From NCBI GenBank assembly GCA_020860715.1, contig JAJBTU010000038.1, forward strand, positions 112,969-176,968: a DNA stretch of 64,000 bases. Direction: 5' to 3'. The notes under the pieces were generated by a model. The model saw only the letters and a program-made list of their open reading frames with translations. It made no database searches and was not told where the DNA came from. Positions 26,171-35,571 of this stretch are shown piece by piece (position 1 is the first letter of the stretch; each line of letters starts with the position of its first letter). Made by a program: the position numbers and the translations under genes. This DNA comes from Clostridiales bacterium (lineage in GTDB: Bacteria; Bacillota; Clostridia; Lachnospirales; Lachnospiraceae).

Positions 26171-26215
26171 GAGAAAACCACAGAATAGGCAAAGTTCTGC
26201 GGTTTTCCCGTTTTA
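26171..26215 (+). terminator. Terminator after groEL
   Basis: GAAAACCACAGAA (from 26173) pairs with TTCTGCGGTTTTC (to 26207) with one mismatch, then CCCGTTTTAT follows. It separates groESL from lon, which must have its own start or rely on read-through. Confidence 0.65.
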
Positions 26216-26334
26216 TGCGCCCGGCCGGGCAGGAAATTTTGCAGCTGACGCCGCGCCCGGTCTGAAGCAGCGGACAGGGAAGAAGAGAGTTTTCCCGTCT
26301 GATTCTGGATACGAATAAGGAAGGGAGAGGGCTA

Positions 26335-28614
26335 ATGATTATAGTTCCTTGTTATAATATTGTGCTTGCCCCGGAAATAAATCTGTATTTTGCCGGGGAA
26401 TATTTTAAGGAGATTACCCGGGAAAAAGGGGAACAGGGACAGACCGTAGTGTTTTTGATGCTGAAAGAGGACAAGCCGCGGGAGGCAATGCAGCCATATG
26501 ATTTTTATCCGATTGGCATTACCGGTACGATCGAAGCGGTTGACAAAGAAGGAAACGTGAAAATCAAAACCGGCAGCCGCGTTAATATTGATTCGATTGA
26601 CGCTGCAGACGGGACGATTGAGGTAACGCTGAGTAAACGCCAGGATGTAGACGATATGAGTCCGGAAGAGTCCGCAAAACATTTTGACAATGCCCGGATG
26701 GCTTTTATTCAGAGCATTCAAAATACGCAGAACATGCAGTTTCACCTGCTTGCGCGTAATTATATTCAGCAATGGGAATCCCTGGGGGAACTGACAGCGA
26801 CCCTGTCTTATCACCTGCCGATTTCAAATGAAGAAAAATACCTGATCCTGGCGGCTGATACACTTTCTGAGCGGACAGAGCGTATGGAACAGGCGATTTT
26901 CCAGTACGTTGAGGCGGAAAAAGTAAAAAAGGAAGCGGCAGCGGCGCAGCAGAACCAGAACGAAAAGGTTTACCGGGAACAGGCAATTAAGAAACAGATC
27001 GAATTTCTGCAAAATGAACTGGATGAGATGCATCCGGAGAATATTTCTGATGCGCGGAAGTTTGAGAAGAAAATCGAAGCGGCAGGAATGAATGAGACGG
27101 CTCACGCCGAGGCTGTGAAGGTTCTCAACCGCATGAAGCAGGAAGGGCAAGACAGCCATGAATACGGGATGCTGTATGATTATCTGGACTTTGTGACCAC
27201 GCTTTCCTGGAAAAAAGAAGAAATGAAGCTGGTGGATTTAAAAGAAGCGCGAAAAATCCTCGATGCAGATCATTTTGGGCTGGATAAGGTAAAGCGCAGA
27301 ATTGTGCAGCAGCTGGCGGTGATGACGCTGAACCAGAAGCAGTCCGGGTCGATCCTCCTTTTTGTCGGAGCGCCGGGCACCGGAAAGACAAGTATCGGAC
27401 AGAGCATAGCGAAAGCACTGGGCAGAGAATATGTGCGTGTGAGCCTTGGCGGCATCCGTGATGAGGCGGAAATCCGCGGACACCGCCGCACGTATGTCGG
27501 GGCCATGCCGGGACGGATTATGGAAGGCATCAAAAGAAGCGGAGTATCAAATCCGGTGATGGTGCTGGATGAGGTGGATAAGCTGGCAAAGGATTATGGC
27601 GGCGATCCTTCAAGCGCCCTGCTGGAGGTCCTTGACCCGGAACAGAACAGTACCTTTACAGATCACTATATGAATGTCCCATATGACCTTTCGGATGTCT
27701 TATTTGTCTGCACGGCAAATACCACGGACACGATTCAGGAGCCGCTGCTGAACCGCATGGAAGTCATCCAGTTCCCCGGATATACGGCTTCAGAAAAATT
27801 TCAGATCGCGAAACGGCATCTGCTGCCGAAGGCAATGGAAGAAATGGGTATTCATCAGGAAAAACTGAAGGTCTCCGATGCCGCGCTGCGCACGATCATT
27901 TCCGATTACACCATGGAAGCAGGAGTGCGCGGCCTGAAAAAGAGGCTGGATACGCTTTGCCGCACAGCGGCTGTTCGCCTGGTAGAAGGAAACAGGCGGT
28001 GTATATCCGTCTCGCCAGGACAGCTGCAGAAATATCTGGACAGAAAACCGCTTCTGCATGACCATATGCTGGAGCAAAAGCAGCCCGGCGTGGTGACCGG
28101 ACTTGCGTGGACGCAGGCGGGAGGCGAGATCCTGTTTATCGAAGCACTCTTTACCAAAGGGAAAGGAAATGTAATTATAACGGGGCAGCTTGGCGATGTT
28201 ATGAAAGAATCTGTACAGATTGCGGTCAGCCTTGCGAAGAGCAGGTTCCCGGAAAAAGCAGAATTATTTGAGAATCACGATCTGCATATTCATGTTCCGT
28301 CCGGAGCTGTTCCGAAGGATGGACCTTCAGCCGGGATTACCCTGACCACTGCGATTGTTTCCCTTGTCATCGGAAAAGCTGTTTCTCCGAAGATCGCGAT
28401 GACGGGAGAAGTGTCCCTGCGCGGCTGTGTGATGCCGATCGGAGGGCTTCCTGAGAAACTTATGGCTGCAGTCCGGGCGGGCATCAGGACAGTCTTTATC
28501 CCGGTGGAAAACGAGAATGACCTTGATGAGGTTCCATCGGAAGTAAAGAAAAGCCTGGAAATTATTCCGGTTCACATGGTGTCGGATGTGCTGGAAAAGA
28601 CCGGGCTGTGCTGA
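26335..28614 (+). CDS. lon: ATP-dependent protease Lon
   Basis: A 759-residue LonA-type protease. An N-terminal substrate domain (about 1-190) is followed by a coiled-coil helix region (190-270), an AAA+ module with Walker A GAPGTGKTS near residues 344-352 and Walker B VMVLDEVDK, and a C-terminal protease domain with the catalytic Ser in KDGPSAGIT (about 664) and Lys in GLPEKLMAA (about 708). All key residues are present. GAAGGGAGAGG lies before ATG 26335. In this element Lon sits beside GroESL, joining refolding and degradation functions on one mobile segment. A perfect hairpin follows the stop. Confidence 0.93.
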   Translation: MIIVPCYNIVLAPEINLYFAGEYFKEITREKGEQGQTVVFLMLKEDKPREAMQPYDFYPIGITGTIEAVDKEGNVKIKTGSRVNIDSIDAADGTIEVTLSKRQDVDDMSPEESAKHFDNARMAFIQSIQNTQNMQFHLLARNYIQQWESLGELTATLSYHLPISNEEKYLILAADTLSERTERMEQAIFQYVEAEKVKKEAAAAQQNQNEKVYREQAIKKQIEFLQNELDEMHPENISDARKFEKKIEAAGMNETAHAEAVKVLNRMKQEGQDSHEYGMLYDYLDFVTTLSWKKEEMKLVDLKEARKILDADHFGLDKVKRRIVQQLAVMTLNQKQSGSILLFVGAPGTGKTSIGQSIAKALGREYVRVSLGGIRDEAEIRGHRRTYVGAMPGRIMEGIKRSGVSNPVMVLDEVDKLAKDYGGDPSSALLEVLDPEQNSTFTDHYMNVPYDLSDVLFVCTANTTDTIQEPLLNRMEVIQFPGYTASEKFQIAKRHLLPKAMEEMGIHQEKLKVSDAALRTIISDYTMEAGVRGLKKRLDTLCRTAAVRLVEGNRRCISVSPGQLQKYLDRKPLLHDHMLEQKQPGVVTGLAWTQAGGEILFIEALFTKGKGNVIITGQLGDVMKESVQIAVSLAKSRFPEKAELFENHDLHIHVPSGAVPKDGPSAGITLTTAIVSLVIGKAVSPKIAMTGEVSLRGCVMPIGGLPEKLMAAVRAGIRTVFIPVENENDLDEVPSEVKKSLEIIPVHMVSDVLEKTGLC

Positions 28615-28620
28615 TGATTA

Positions 28621-28649
28621 CGGGCAGGGTATCAAAACAACCCTGCCCG
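28621..28649 (+). terminator. Hairpin after lon
   Basis: CGGGCAGGG at 28621-28629 and CCCTGCCCG at 28641-28649 pair perfectly over an 11-base loop directly after the lon stop. It has no T tract. About 60 bases later begins a very AT-rich stretch (28675-28705) that probably holds the recombinase promoter. Confidence 0.6.
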
Positions 28650-28736
28650 GACTGCACGAATGTCAATATGGATTAAATGAAATAATTATTTATATATATA
28701 TAAAGAATCCGTGATGGTACTGAAAAGGAAGCAGTC

Positions 28737-30422
28737 ATGAGGATTTTTCTATATAGCCGTAAATCAAAATGGACCGGCCGGGGTGAGAGCGTGGAGAACC
28801 AGCTTGTCATGTGCCGGGAGTATGTGCTGAATTATATTGAAGGCGCAGACAAAGCTGAAATTACTGAGTTTGAAGATGAAGGATATTCGGGAAAGGATAC
28901 AAAGCGTCCTCAGTTCCGGAAAATGATGGAACGGATCGATAAGGGGGAATGTGAATATCTGGTCTGCTATAAGCTGGACAGGATGGGGCGGAATATTGCG
29001 GATCTTGCCAGTCTGATTGAAAAACTGGATAAAAAGAATATTTATTTTGTCAGCATCAGTGAGCGGTTTGATACAACAACACCGATCGGCAGGGCGATGC
29101 TGTATTTTGCCGGCGTCCTGGCTCAGATGGAGCGGGAGCAGATTGCCGAACGGGTCAGAGATAATATGATGATGCTTGCCAGAAAGGGCCGCTGGCTTGG
29201 CGGCAATACCCCGTTGGGATTCCGGGCGGAGGCAGAGGAGAAGGTTACGGTCAGCGGTAAGTGCAGGAAGAGTTTCCGGCTGGCGCCAAATGAAGAGGAG
29301 ATGAAGACCGTTCATTTTATCTTTTCAGAATATCTGGAGAAACAGTCGCTGACAGGCATTGCAGAATATTTTCTGAGCCATGATATCAGGACAAAGCGGG
29401 GGAAAGAATATACAGTGACGGCGGTCAGGGATATTCTGATGAATCCTGTCTATTGTACAGCGGACAAAGAAGGCTGCGATTATTTTCGGAACCGTGGCTG
29501 TCAGGTCTGTATGGATGAGGAAGAAGCGGATGGCCGGTATGGCATGATTTCTTACGGAAAGACCTCTTCTGCAGAATACAAAAGCAGGAATACAGAACCT
29601 GAGAAATGGATTATTGCCCGTGGACGGCATAAGGGAATCATTTCCGGAGAGGATTTTGTCAGAACGCAGAATCTGCTGGAAAGAAACAAAAGAAAAGGCG
29701 CCGCATGGCGGAAACCGCAGAATTCCATAGCGCTTCTATCCGGACTGCTATACTGTTCCTGCGGACATCCAATGCGTCCGAAGTATTATTCGGCAAATCA
29801 GGTAACGGAAAAAGGCGAACGCAAATTTTCCTATCTCTGTGAATATAAAGATGCGACCCATGGAGAAAAGTGCTCTGTAGAGAACGTGCAGGGGAATCTG
29901 CTGGATGAGCTTGTCTACCGTGAGGTATTGCGCTATGCGGACGAAACCGCAGGCATCCATGCCATACTGGAAGCCTGGAAGAACCGGATGGAAGATACCC
30001 CGGGTGAGCCAGAACGTGCGGCAGAGGTTCTGGAAGAAGAAATGCGAAAACGCAAAAAGGAAATTCAAAACCTGATCGGCGCGCTTGCCAGATCATCCGC
30101 AAGTGAGGCGTTTGTCAGTCAGATCGAAGAACAGATACAAAAGCTGAGCGAAGAGTGTGCCTCTCTGGAAAAGAATAAGGCAGAACTGGGAGAGAACCTG
30201 CCTTCTTACGACTCCTGGCAGCCTGAACTTCTGATGGAACAGCTCTCGTCTTTTAAAAACGCTTTTCATACCCTGAGTGTTCTGGAGAAAAGAGAGTATC
30301 TCAGAATGATTCTGGATAAGGTCGTCTGGGATGGGGAGGAAGCCCATATATTCTGCGGCGCCTCTGTCGCCGCAGCTTTCACATCGCATTGCCACAGCCG
30401 CTCGGCCCGATTACAGCGATGA
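28737..30422 (+). CDS. Large serine recombinase (integrase)
   Basis: A 561-residue large serine recombinase. The resolvase domain spans about 1-150 with nucleophile Ser10 in YSRKS, the helix-E region and the LDRMGRN and AQMEREQIAER motifs. A recombinase domain follows to about 290. The zinc ribbon has Cys pairs near 340/342 and 366/377 (LYCSCGHPM, YLCEYK). A coiled coil covers about 425-480. AAAAGGAAG supports the start. The gene crosses attR: residues 553-561 and the stop are read from host DNA (the complement of the ABC ATPase gene), so its C-terminus differs between integrated and circular states. It is the enzyme expected to catalyse integration at the Walker A codons. Confidence 0.93.
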   Translation: MRIFLYSRKSKWTGRGESVENQLVMCREYVLNYIEGADKAEITEFEDEGYSGKDTKRPQFRKMMERIDKGECEYLVCYKLDRMGRNIADLASLIEKLDKKNIYFVSISERFDTTTPIGRAMLYFAGVLAQMEREQIAERVRDNMMMLARKGRWLGGNTPLGFRAEAEEKVTVSGKCRKSFRLAPNEEEMKTVHFIFSEYLEKQSLTGIAEYFLSHDIRTKRGKEYTVTAVRDILMNPVYCTADKEGCDYFRNRGCQVCMDEEEADGRYGMISYGKTSSAEYKSRNTEPEKWIIARGRHKGIISGEDFVRTQNLLERNKRKGAAWRKPQNSIALLSGLLYCSCGHPMRPKYYSANQVTEKGERKFSYLCEYKDATHGEKCSVENVQGNLLDELVYREVLRYADETAGIHAILEAWKNRMEDTPGEPERAAEVLEEEMRKRKKEIQNLIGALARSSASEAFVSQIEEQIQKLSEECASLEKNKAELGENLPSYDSWQPELLMEQLSSFKNAFHTLSVLEKREYLRMILDKVVWDGEEAHIFCGASVAAAFTSHCHSRSARLQR

Positions 30423-30528
30423 ATTCTCCGGGGAATACCTGAAACGAGATATCGGATAAGGCATAAGTTTCGCCGCTTTTGCTGTGATAGGCGTAGCTTA
30501 CGTCATGAAGTTCAAGTAACGGGTTCAC
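30379..30528 (-). pseudogene. 5' part of the ABC ATPase gene split by the element
   Basis: On the minus strand GTG 30528 (GGAGGTG in front) opens a 49-codon frame: NPLLELHDVSYAYHSKSG, ALSDISFQVFPGEFIAV, then IGPSGCG, which is Walker A up to its last Gly. At that point the element begins and the frame runs into Asn-Ala-Met-stop encoded by the element end. The missing Lys-Ser-Thr and the rest are at 22860-23631. The first three bases of the fragment (30379-30381) are inside the element; the host part ends at the TTGCC core, 30389-30393. It overlaps the 3' end of the recombinase gene on the other strand. Confidence 0.9.
30389..30393. other. attR core of the serine-recombinase element
   Basis: TTGCC preceded by element sequence TTCACATCGCA and followed by host ACAGCCGCTCGG, the complement of the codons for Gly-Cys-Gly and those before it. 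The predicted attB is GCGTGGAT-TTGCC-ACAGCC. The crossover dinucleotide is probably TT, at the centre of the attP inverted repeat, but any base in TTGCC is possible. Confidence 0.75.
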
Positions 30529-30635
30529 AATTACACCTCCAGTTTTTATTCTGTATGTAAATAAAATATGCTTTTTCGAAAAAAGCCGACACTCAAATCG
30601 TCATTAAGCCAGTGGCATTTTCAGAGAGCTCATGG

Positions 30636-30641
30636 TATACT
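30636..30641 (+). promoter_or_regulatory. Extended -10 promoter before queH
   Basis: TGG-TATACT (TGn extended -10) at 30633-30641, with no good -35 hexamer. The leader to ATG 30768 would be about 120 bases. Confidence 0.4.
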
Positions 30642-30767
30642 GCTTTCCGGATGGAGAAACGATTTCTGCCAGTGCCGGGGCAGAAGCATGCGGATCGCTT
30701 TTTTACAGAACCCGGATGCCTGGCAGCGGCGGAAAAACATCGGGCCATAGTCAGCAGGAGGTACCGA

Positions 30768-31439
30768 ATGCCCAATAAACGTAATTTTCAAAAAGAACTG
30801 GATCGGATTCTGGATTTACAGACGGCCAAAAAGCAGCGCCCGCCTTCTCTTTTGCTGCACAGCTGCTGCGCTCCCTGCAGCAGTTATGTGCTGGAATATC
30901 TTTCGCGGTATTTTCGAATTACAGTGTTTTATTATAATCCGAATATTTATCCGGAGGAAGAATATTGGAAACGGGTTGCGGAGGAACGCCGTCTGATCAG
31001 GGAGATGGGAGAGAAGGGTGTCTTTCTGAATCCGGTGCGCCTGCTTGAGGGACGTTTTGACAGCCGTGAGTTTTATGAGGCGGTACGCGGGCTGGAACAG
31101 ATCCCGGAGGGCAATGAGCGCTGCGATGCCTGTTTTCGGCTGCGCCTTGAAGAGACGGCGAGGATTGCGTGTTCTGACAATACGAACGCGTTTGATTATT
31201 TTACGACTACGCTGACCATCAGCCCGCTCAAAGACGCGCAGAAAATCAATGAGATTGGAGAGTCGCTTGCGGACGAATATCGGATAAAATGGCTGCCGTG
31301 TGATTTTAAAAAGAGAAACGGTTATAAAAGATCGGTGGAACTCTCGGCGGAATATGGGCTGTATCGTCAGGATTACTGCGGATGTGTCTTTTCGAAACGG
31401 GAGAGAGAGGAAGCGGCGAAGAGGAAACCGTCGGTTTAA
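30768..31439 (+). CDS. queH: Epoxyqueuosine reductase QueH
   Basis: A 223-residue QueH (former DUF208), the cobalamin-independent epoxyqueuosine reductase that completes queuosine in tRNA anticodons. The adjacent Cys pair in LLHSCCAPCSSY (about 29-40), the CDACF motif near 124 and the YCGC motif near 205 are the cluster and metal ligands of the family. The frame is open to 30612, but AGGAGGT ends 5 bases before ATG 30768, where homology begins. Monocistronic by layout. Use of QueH rather than the B12-dependent QueG fits many Clostridia. Confidence 0.9.
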   Translation: MPNKRNFQKELDRILDLQTAKKQRPPSLLLHSCCAPCSSYVLEYLSRYFRITVFYYNPNIYPEEEYWKRVAEERRLIREMGEKGVFLNPVRLLEGRFDSREFYEAVRGLEQIPEGNERCDACFRLRLEETARIACSDNTNAFDYFTTTLTISPLKDAQKINEIGESLADEYRIKWLPCDFKKRNGYKRSVELSAEYGLYRQDYCGCVFSKREREEAAKRKPSV

Positions 31440-31593
31440 AGGCATGGCTGTGAGATTTGGGGACACGTATATTTGCAGAAATTTTGCAAAGAATATGGAA
31501 GTGCCTCTTCGCTGAAGCCGCCGGACGGCCAAAGCTGAGAAACCTGGCGTGTATGGATCATCCTGCAGAGACGGGATATTACGTATCTTCTAC

Positions 31594-31620
31594 ATAAAAG
31601 AGCAAGAGCGGTTCTTTTAT
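31594..31620 (+). promoter_or_regulatory. AT-rich hairpin in the PTS gene leader
   Basis: ATAAAAGA at 31594-31601 and TCTTTTAT at 31613-31620 form perfect 8-base arms across 11 bases, about 125 bases before the EIICBA start. It could be a weak terminator or part of an antiterminator (RAT/terminator) arrangement as found before sugar PTS genes. No BglG-type regulator is in the window. Confidence 0.35.
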
Positions 31621-31746
31621 GGAATCTTGTGAAGGGAGCTAAGGCCTGCGTTCTGTGCAGACAGCCGCTTTTTGTGTGCGGAAGCGAAGCGCCTGCCTGA
31701 GGCAGAGATGCGGAGACGGATGAACAGACGCAGCCCGGAAGATACG

Positions 31747-33987
31747 ATGAAAGACAGAATTTTTGGTGTACTGCAGCGCATAGGGCGCAGCTTTATGCTG
31801 CCGATTGCAATTCTCCCTGTGGCGGGGCTGTTGATGGGCATCGGCAGTTCGTTTACGAATGTGACGACGATTGAGACCTATCGGCTGTCCGGAATTCTCG
31901 GAGAAGGCACTGTGCTGCATGCGTTTCTGGTCATTATGAATGATGTCGGCAGCGTTGTGTTTGACAACCTGCCGATTTTGTTTGCGATTGGTGTTGCCAT
32001 CGGTATGGCAAAAAAAGAAAAGGAGGTTGCCGCACTCTCCTCGGTGATCGCTTATTTTGTCATGAATGCCGCCATCCGCGCGATGCTGGAGATCAATGGG
32101 CAGATTGTGGACGGCGGGATCGCGGATTCCGTGCTGGAAGGAACGGTTACGGAATCGTGCGGCATTTATACGCTGCAGATGGGGGTATTCGGCGGGATCA
32201 TCGTCGGACTGGGTGTGGCAGCGCTGCATAACCGGTTTTACCGGATTCAGCTGCCGAATGCGCTTTCTTTCTTCGGCGGCAGCCGCTTTGTTCCGATCAT
32301 TTCGACGCTTGTCTATATGCTTGCCGGAATTTTGCTGTACTATGTCTGGCCGGTGGTGCAGACGGGCATCTATGCGCTGGGCGGCCTGGTCACAAAGTCA
32401 GGTTATATCGGGACCCTTCTTTTTGGACTGATCAAGCGGGCTCTGATTCCGTTCGGTCTGCATCATGTCTTTTATATGCCGTTCTGGCAGACGGCGGTCG
32501 GCGGCACGATGGAGGTGGCCGGCCGGATCGTTGAGGGCGGGCAGAACATTTTCTTTGCACAGCTGGCGGATTCTGCGAATATTACACATTTCAGTGCGGA
32601 TGCGACCCGCTATTTTTCCGGTGAATTCATTTTTATGATTTTCGGACTTCCGGGCGCGGCACTCGCCATGTACCATTGCGCTTATAACGAGAAGAAAAAA
32701 CAGGCGGGCGGCCTGCTCCTTTCTGCGGCGCTTACCTGTATGGCGACCGGGATCACGGAACCTCTCGAATTCTCATTTTTGTTTGCGGCTCCGGCTCTGT
32801 TTGCGGTGCAGGTGGTGCTGGCGGGCAGCTGTTATATGGTTGCCCATATGCTGAATATTGCGATTGGCCTGACTTTTTCCGGCGGATTTCTTGACTTTTT
32901 CCTGTTTGGTATTTTGCAGGGCAATGCGAAGACCAGCTGGCTGCTGGTGATTCCGGCCGGTATCGTCTATTTTTTCCTGTATTATTTTATTTTCCGGTTT
33001 CTGATTTTGAAATTTGATTTCAAAACGCCCGGACGGGAGGATGTGGATCTCTCCCCGCGCCTTGGCTCAAAGGCGGAATACACTGCCCATGCAAAAAAAG
33101 GCACGCGTCCGGAGGGCGCTGCTGACGAGGCAGGGCCTTCCGGGAAAACGGAGAGGCATGCCCGCGGCGGCGCGGAAAGGAAAAACGGAGACATGCGGAA
33201 TGAATCAGGCAGAACCACGGGCAGCACGAATGGAAAAGCCGGACAGGATACCGTCAGCGCCGCAATCACACAGGGACTTGGCGGGAAAAATAACATTGAG
33301 GATGTGGACTGCTGCGCAACGAGACTGCGCTGTACGGTAAAAGAATCCTCTCTGGTGAATGACGCTCTGCTCAAATCATCCGGCGCTTCGGGCGTGATTC
33401 ACAGGGGGAAAGGCGTACAGGTGATCTATGGCCCGCACGTTACGGTGATCAAATCGAATCTGGAGGAGTATCTGGAAAGTGCCGCGGAGGATTTGCAGCC
33501 TGCGGCGGATAAGGGAATCCTTGTAATCAGCAGCCCCATTACAGGCACAGCAGCGCCTCTTAATACCTGTCCGGATCCTGCGTTTGCGGAAGGAATGATG
33601 GGTGAAGGAGCGGTCGTTACACCGACCGACCCAATCGTGCGGGCACCGGAAGACGGGGAAATCGACTTTGTGTTTGATACAAAACATGCGATAGGCTTTA
33701 TCACGGATACCGGTGTCAGCATCCTCATCCATGTCGGAATCGACACGGTAGAACTGAACGGCCGCGGCTTTGAAGCCCCTGTAAAAGCAAGACAGAAAGT
33801 GAAAAAAGGCGACCCGATTTTAAAACTGGATCTGGAATATCTGCGGGAGCATGCGCCCTCACTGGCTTCCCCGGTGCTGTTTGCGGAACTTCCCCCGGAT
33901 CGGCGGATTCGGCTTTTAAAAGAAGGAGAAGTGGAAGCAGGGACACCGCTGTTTGAAATTTATTCTTCTGAAACGGAAACGTTCTGA
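31747..33987 (+). CDS. PTS glucose/maltose-family EIICBA component
   Basis: From ATG 31747 the protein has 746 residues; the frame opens at 31672. EIIC comes first (about 1-420): RIGRSFMLPIAILPVAGLL, the FDNLPILFAIGVAIGMAKKEK loop, PFGLHHVFYMPFWQTAVGG and TGITEPLEF. A charged linker follows (430-510). EIIB has the phospho-Cys in DVDCCATRLRC (about 522). EIIA (about 600-746) has the two histidines in KHAIGF and ILIHVGIDTVELNG. It takes up and phosphorylates a glucose-type sugar, receiving phosphate from HPr. The exact sugar (glucose, maltose or GlcNAc) is not determined. The fruK-ptsH-ptsI genes lie 10 kb away, beyond the mobile element. Confidence 0.85.
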   Translation: MKDRIFGVLQRIGRSFMLPIAILPVAGLLMGIGSSFTNVTTIETYRLSGILGEGTVLHAFLVIMNDVGSVVFDNLPILFAIGVAIGMAKKEKEVAALSSVIAYFVMNAAIRAMLEINGQIVDGGIADSVLEGTVTESCGIYTLQMGVFGGIIVGLGVAALHNRFYRIQLPNALSFFGGSRFVPIISTLVYMLAGILLYYVWPVVQTGIYALGGLVTKSGYIGTLLFGLIKRALIPFGLHHVFYMPFWQTAVGGTMEVAGRIVEGGQNIFFAQLADSANITHFSADATRYFSGEFIFMIFGLPGAALAMYHCAYNEKKKQAGGLLLSAALTCMATGITEPLEFSFLFAAPALFAVQVVLAGSCYMVAHMLNIAIGLTFSGGFLDFFLFGILQGNAKTSWLLVIPAGIVYFFLYYFIFRFLILKFDFKTPGREDVDLSPRLGSKAEYTAHAKKGTRPEGAADEAGPSGKTERHARGGAERKNGDMRNESGRTTGSTNGKAGQDTVSAAITQGLGGKNNIEDVDCCATRLRCTVKESSLVNDALLKSSGASGVIHRGKGVQVIYGPHVTVIKSNLEEYLESAAEDLQPAADKGILVISSPITGTAAPLNTCPDPAFAEGMMGEGAVVTPTDPIVRAPEDGEIDFVFDTKHAIGFITDTGVSILIHVGIDTVELNGRGFEAPVKARQKVKKGDPILKLDLEYLREHAPSLASPVLFAELPPDRRIRLLKEGEVEAGTPLFEIYSSETETF

Positions 33988-34191
33988 TGATCCGGCTTTT
34001 CTTGTCCGGCATTTTCTGTCTTGAAAGTCGGAAAGGCTTGTGATAGACTTTGCTGGAAGCATTCAGAACAGCTGGACAGCGGCTTTTGCCTTCGCTTTGG
34101 CCGGCACCCGGCAGAGGCCTTTGCGTTTTGACAGTATTCTGACTGCTGCAAAATCAGTGCCGCGAAAGCCGGCGGCGGAATGGAGAGCAGG

Positions 34192-35571
34192 ATGGCACAG
34201 TTATGGGGCGGCCGTTTTACGAAGGCGACCGATCAGATGGTATATGATTTTAACGCGTCAATTTCATTTGACAAACGATTGTATAAACAGGATATTGAGG
34301 GCAGCCTGGCTCATGTGAAAATGCTCGCGAAGCAGGGGATTCTTACGGAGGAAGAGCGGGACGCGATCATTGACGGGCTGAACGGGATCCTTGCGGATGT
34401 GGAGAACGGAGCGCTCAGCATCACATCCGAATATGAGGATATTCACAGCTTTGTAGAGGCAAATCTCACCGCGCGCATCGGGGATGCGGGGAAAAAGCTG
34501 CACACCGGGCGCAGCCGCAATGATCAGGTAGCGCTGGATATGCGGATGTATGTGCGCGATGCGGTAAAGGAGACCGACCGGCTTCTGAAAGAACTTCTGA
34601 AAGTATTGTACCGCATCATGGAGGAAAATACGGACACCTTCATGCCGGGCTTTACTCATCTGCAGAAGGCGCAGCCGGTCACGCTCGCCCATCATATTGG
34701 CGCATATTTTGAAATGTTTAAGCGTGACCGTTCGCGGCTCGCTGATCTATATAAAAGGATGAATTACTGCCCGCTCGGGGCCGGGGCTCTCGCGGGAACG
34801 ACTTATCCGCTCGACCGCGATTATACAGCGGAACTGCTGGGCTTTGACGGCCCGACTTTAAACAGTATGGATTCCGTGTCCGACCGCGATTATGTGATTG
34901 AATATTTAAGCGCGCTGTCGACGATCATGATGCATTTAAGCCGCTTTTCCGAGGAGATCATTCTCTGGAATTCCAATGAATATCAGTTCGTGGAGATCGA
35001 CGACGCCTACAGCACCGGAAGCAGCATCATGCCGCAGAAAAAAAATCCGGATATCGCTGAACTGGTGCGCGGCAAGACCGGCCGCGTTTATGCATCTCTG
35101 ATGGGAATGCTGACGACCATGAAAGGGATCCCTCTCGCCTATAACAAGGACATGCAGGAGGACAAGGAAGGCACGTTTGACGCGATTGACACGGTCAATT
35201 CCTGTCTGCCGCTGTTTACAGGAATGCTGGACACAATGAAATTCAACAAAGACGTGATGGAAGCCTCCGCGAAAAACGGCTTCACAAACGCGACCGACGT
35301 GGCGGATTATCTGGTGAACCATGGTGTGCCTTTCCGCGACGCGCACAGTATTTCCGGCCGGCTGGTGCTGCGCTGCATTGAGGAAAACAAGGCGCTGGAC
35401 GATTTGACACTCGATGAATTTCGCTCCGAGAGCAGTGTGTTTGAGGAAGACATTTATGACGCGATCAGCATGAAGACCTGTGTGGAAAAACGCCTGACAA
35501 AAGGCGCGCCGGGAGAGGCGGCCATGCGGGAGGTGCTGGAGAGTTATAAGGAGTATCTGTCTGGCCATTGA
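34192..35571 (+). CDS. argH: Argininosuccinate lyase
   Basis: A 459-residue fumarase/aspartase-superfamily enzyme that splits argininosuccinate into arginine and fumarate. MAQLWGGRF at the N-terminus, LHTGRSRNDQVALDMRM near residue 107, FTHLQKAQPVTLAHH near 155 and the signature GSSIMPQKKNPDIAEL near 276 are all present. The start at 34192 (GGAGAGCAGG in front) is preferred to 34180. argG is not adjacent. Its last codons and stop are part of a 28-base sequence that is repeated 231 bases downstream, flanking a structured element. Confidence 0.95.
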   Translation: MAQLWGGRFTKATDQMVYDFNASISFDKRLYKQDIEGSLAHVKMLAKQGILTEEERDAIIDGLNGILADVENGALSITSEYEDIHSFVEANLTARIGDAGKKLHTGRSRNDQVALDMRMYVRDAVKETDRLLKELLKVLYRIMEENTDTFMPGFTHLQKAQPVTLAHHIGAYFEMFKRDRSRLADLYKRMNYCPLGAGALAGTTYPLDRDYTAELLGFDGPTLNSMDSVSDRDYVIEYLSALSTIMMHLSRFSEEIILWNSNEYQFVEIDDAYSTGSSIMPQKKNPDIAELVRGKTGRVYASLMGMLTTMKGIPLAYNKDMQEDKEGTFDAIDTVNSCLPLFTGMLDTMKFNKDVMEASAKNGFTNATDVADYLVNHGVPFRDAHSISGRLVLRCIEENKALDDLTLDEFRSESSVFEEDIYDAISMKTCVEKRLTKGAPGEAAMREVLESYKEYLSGH

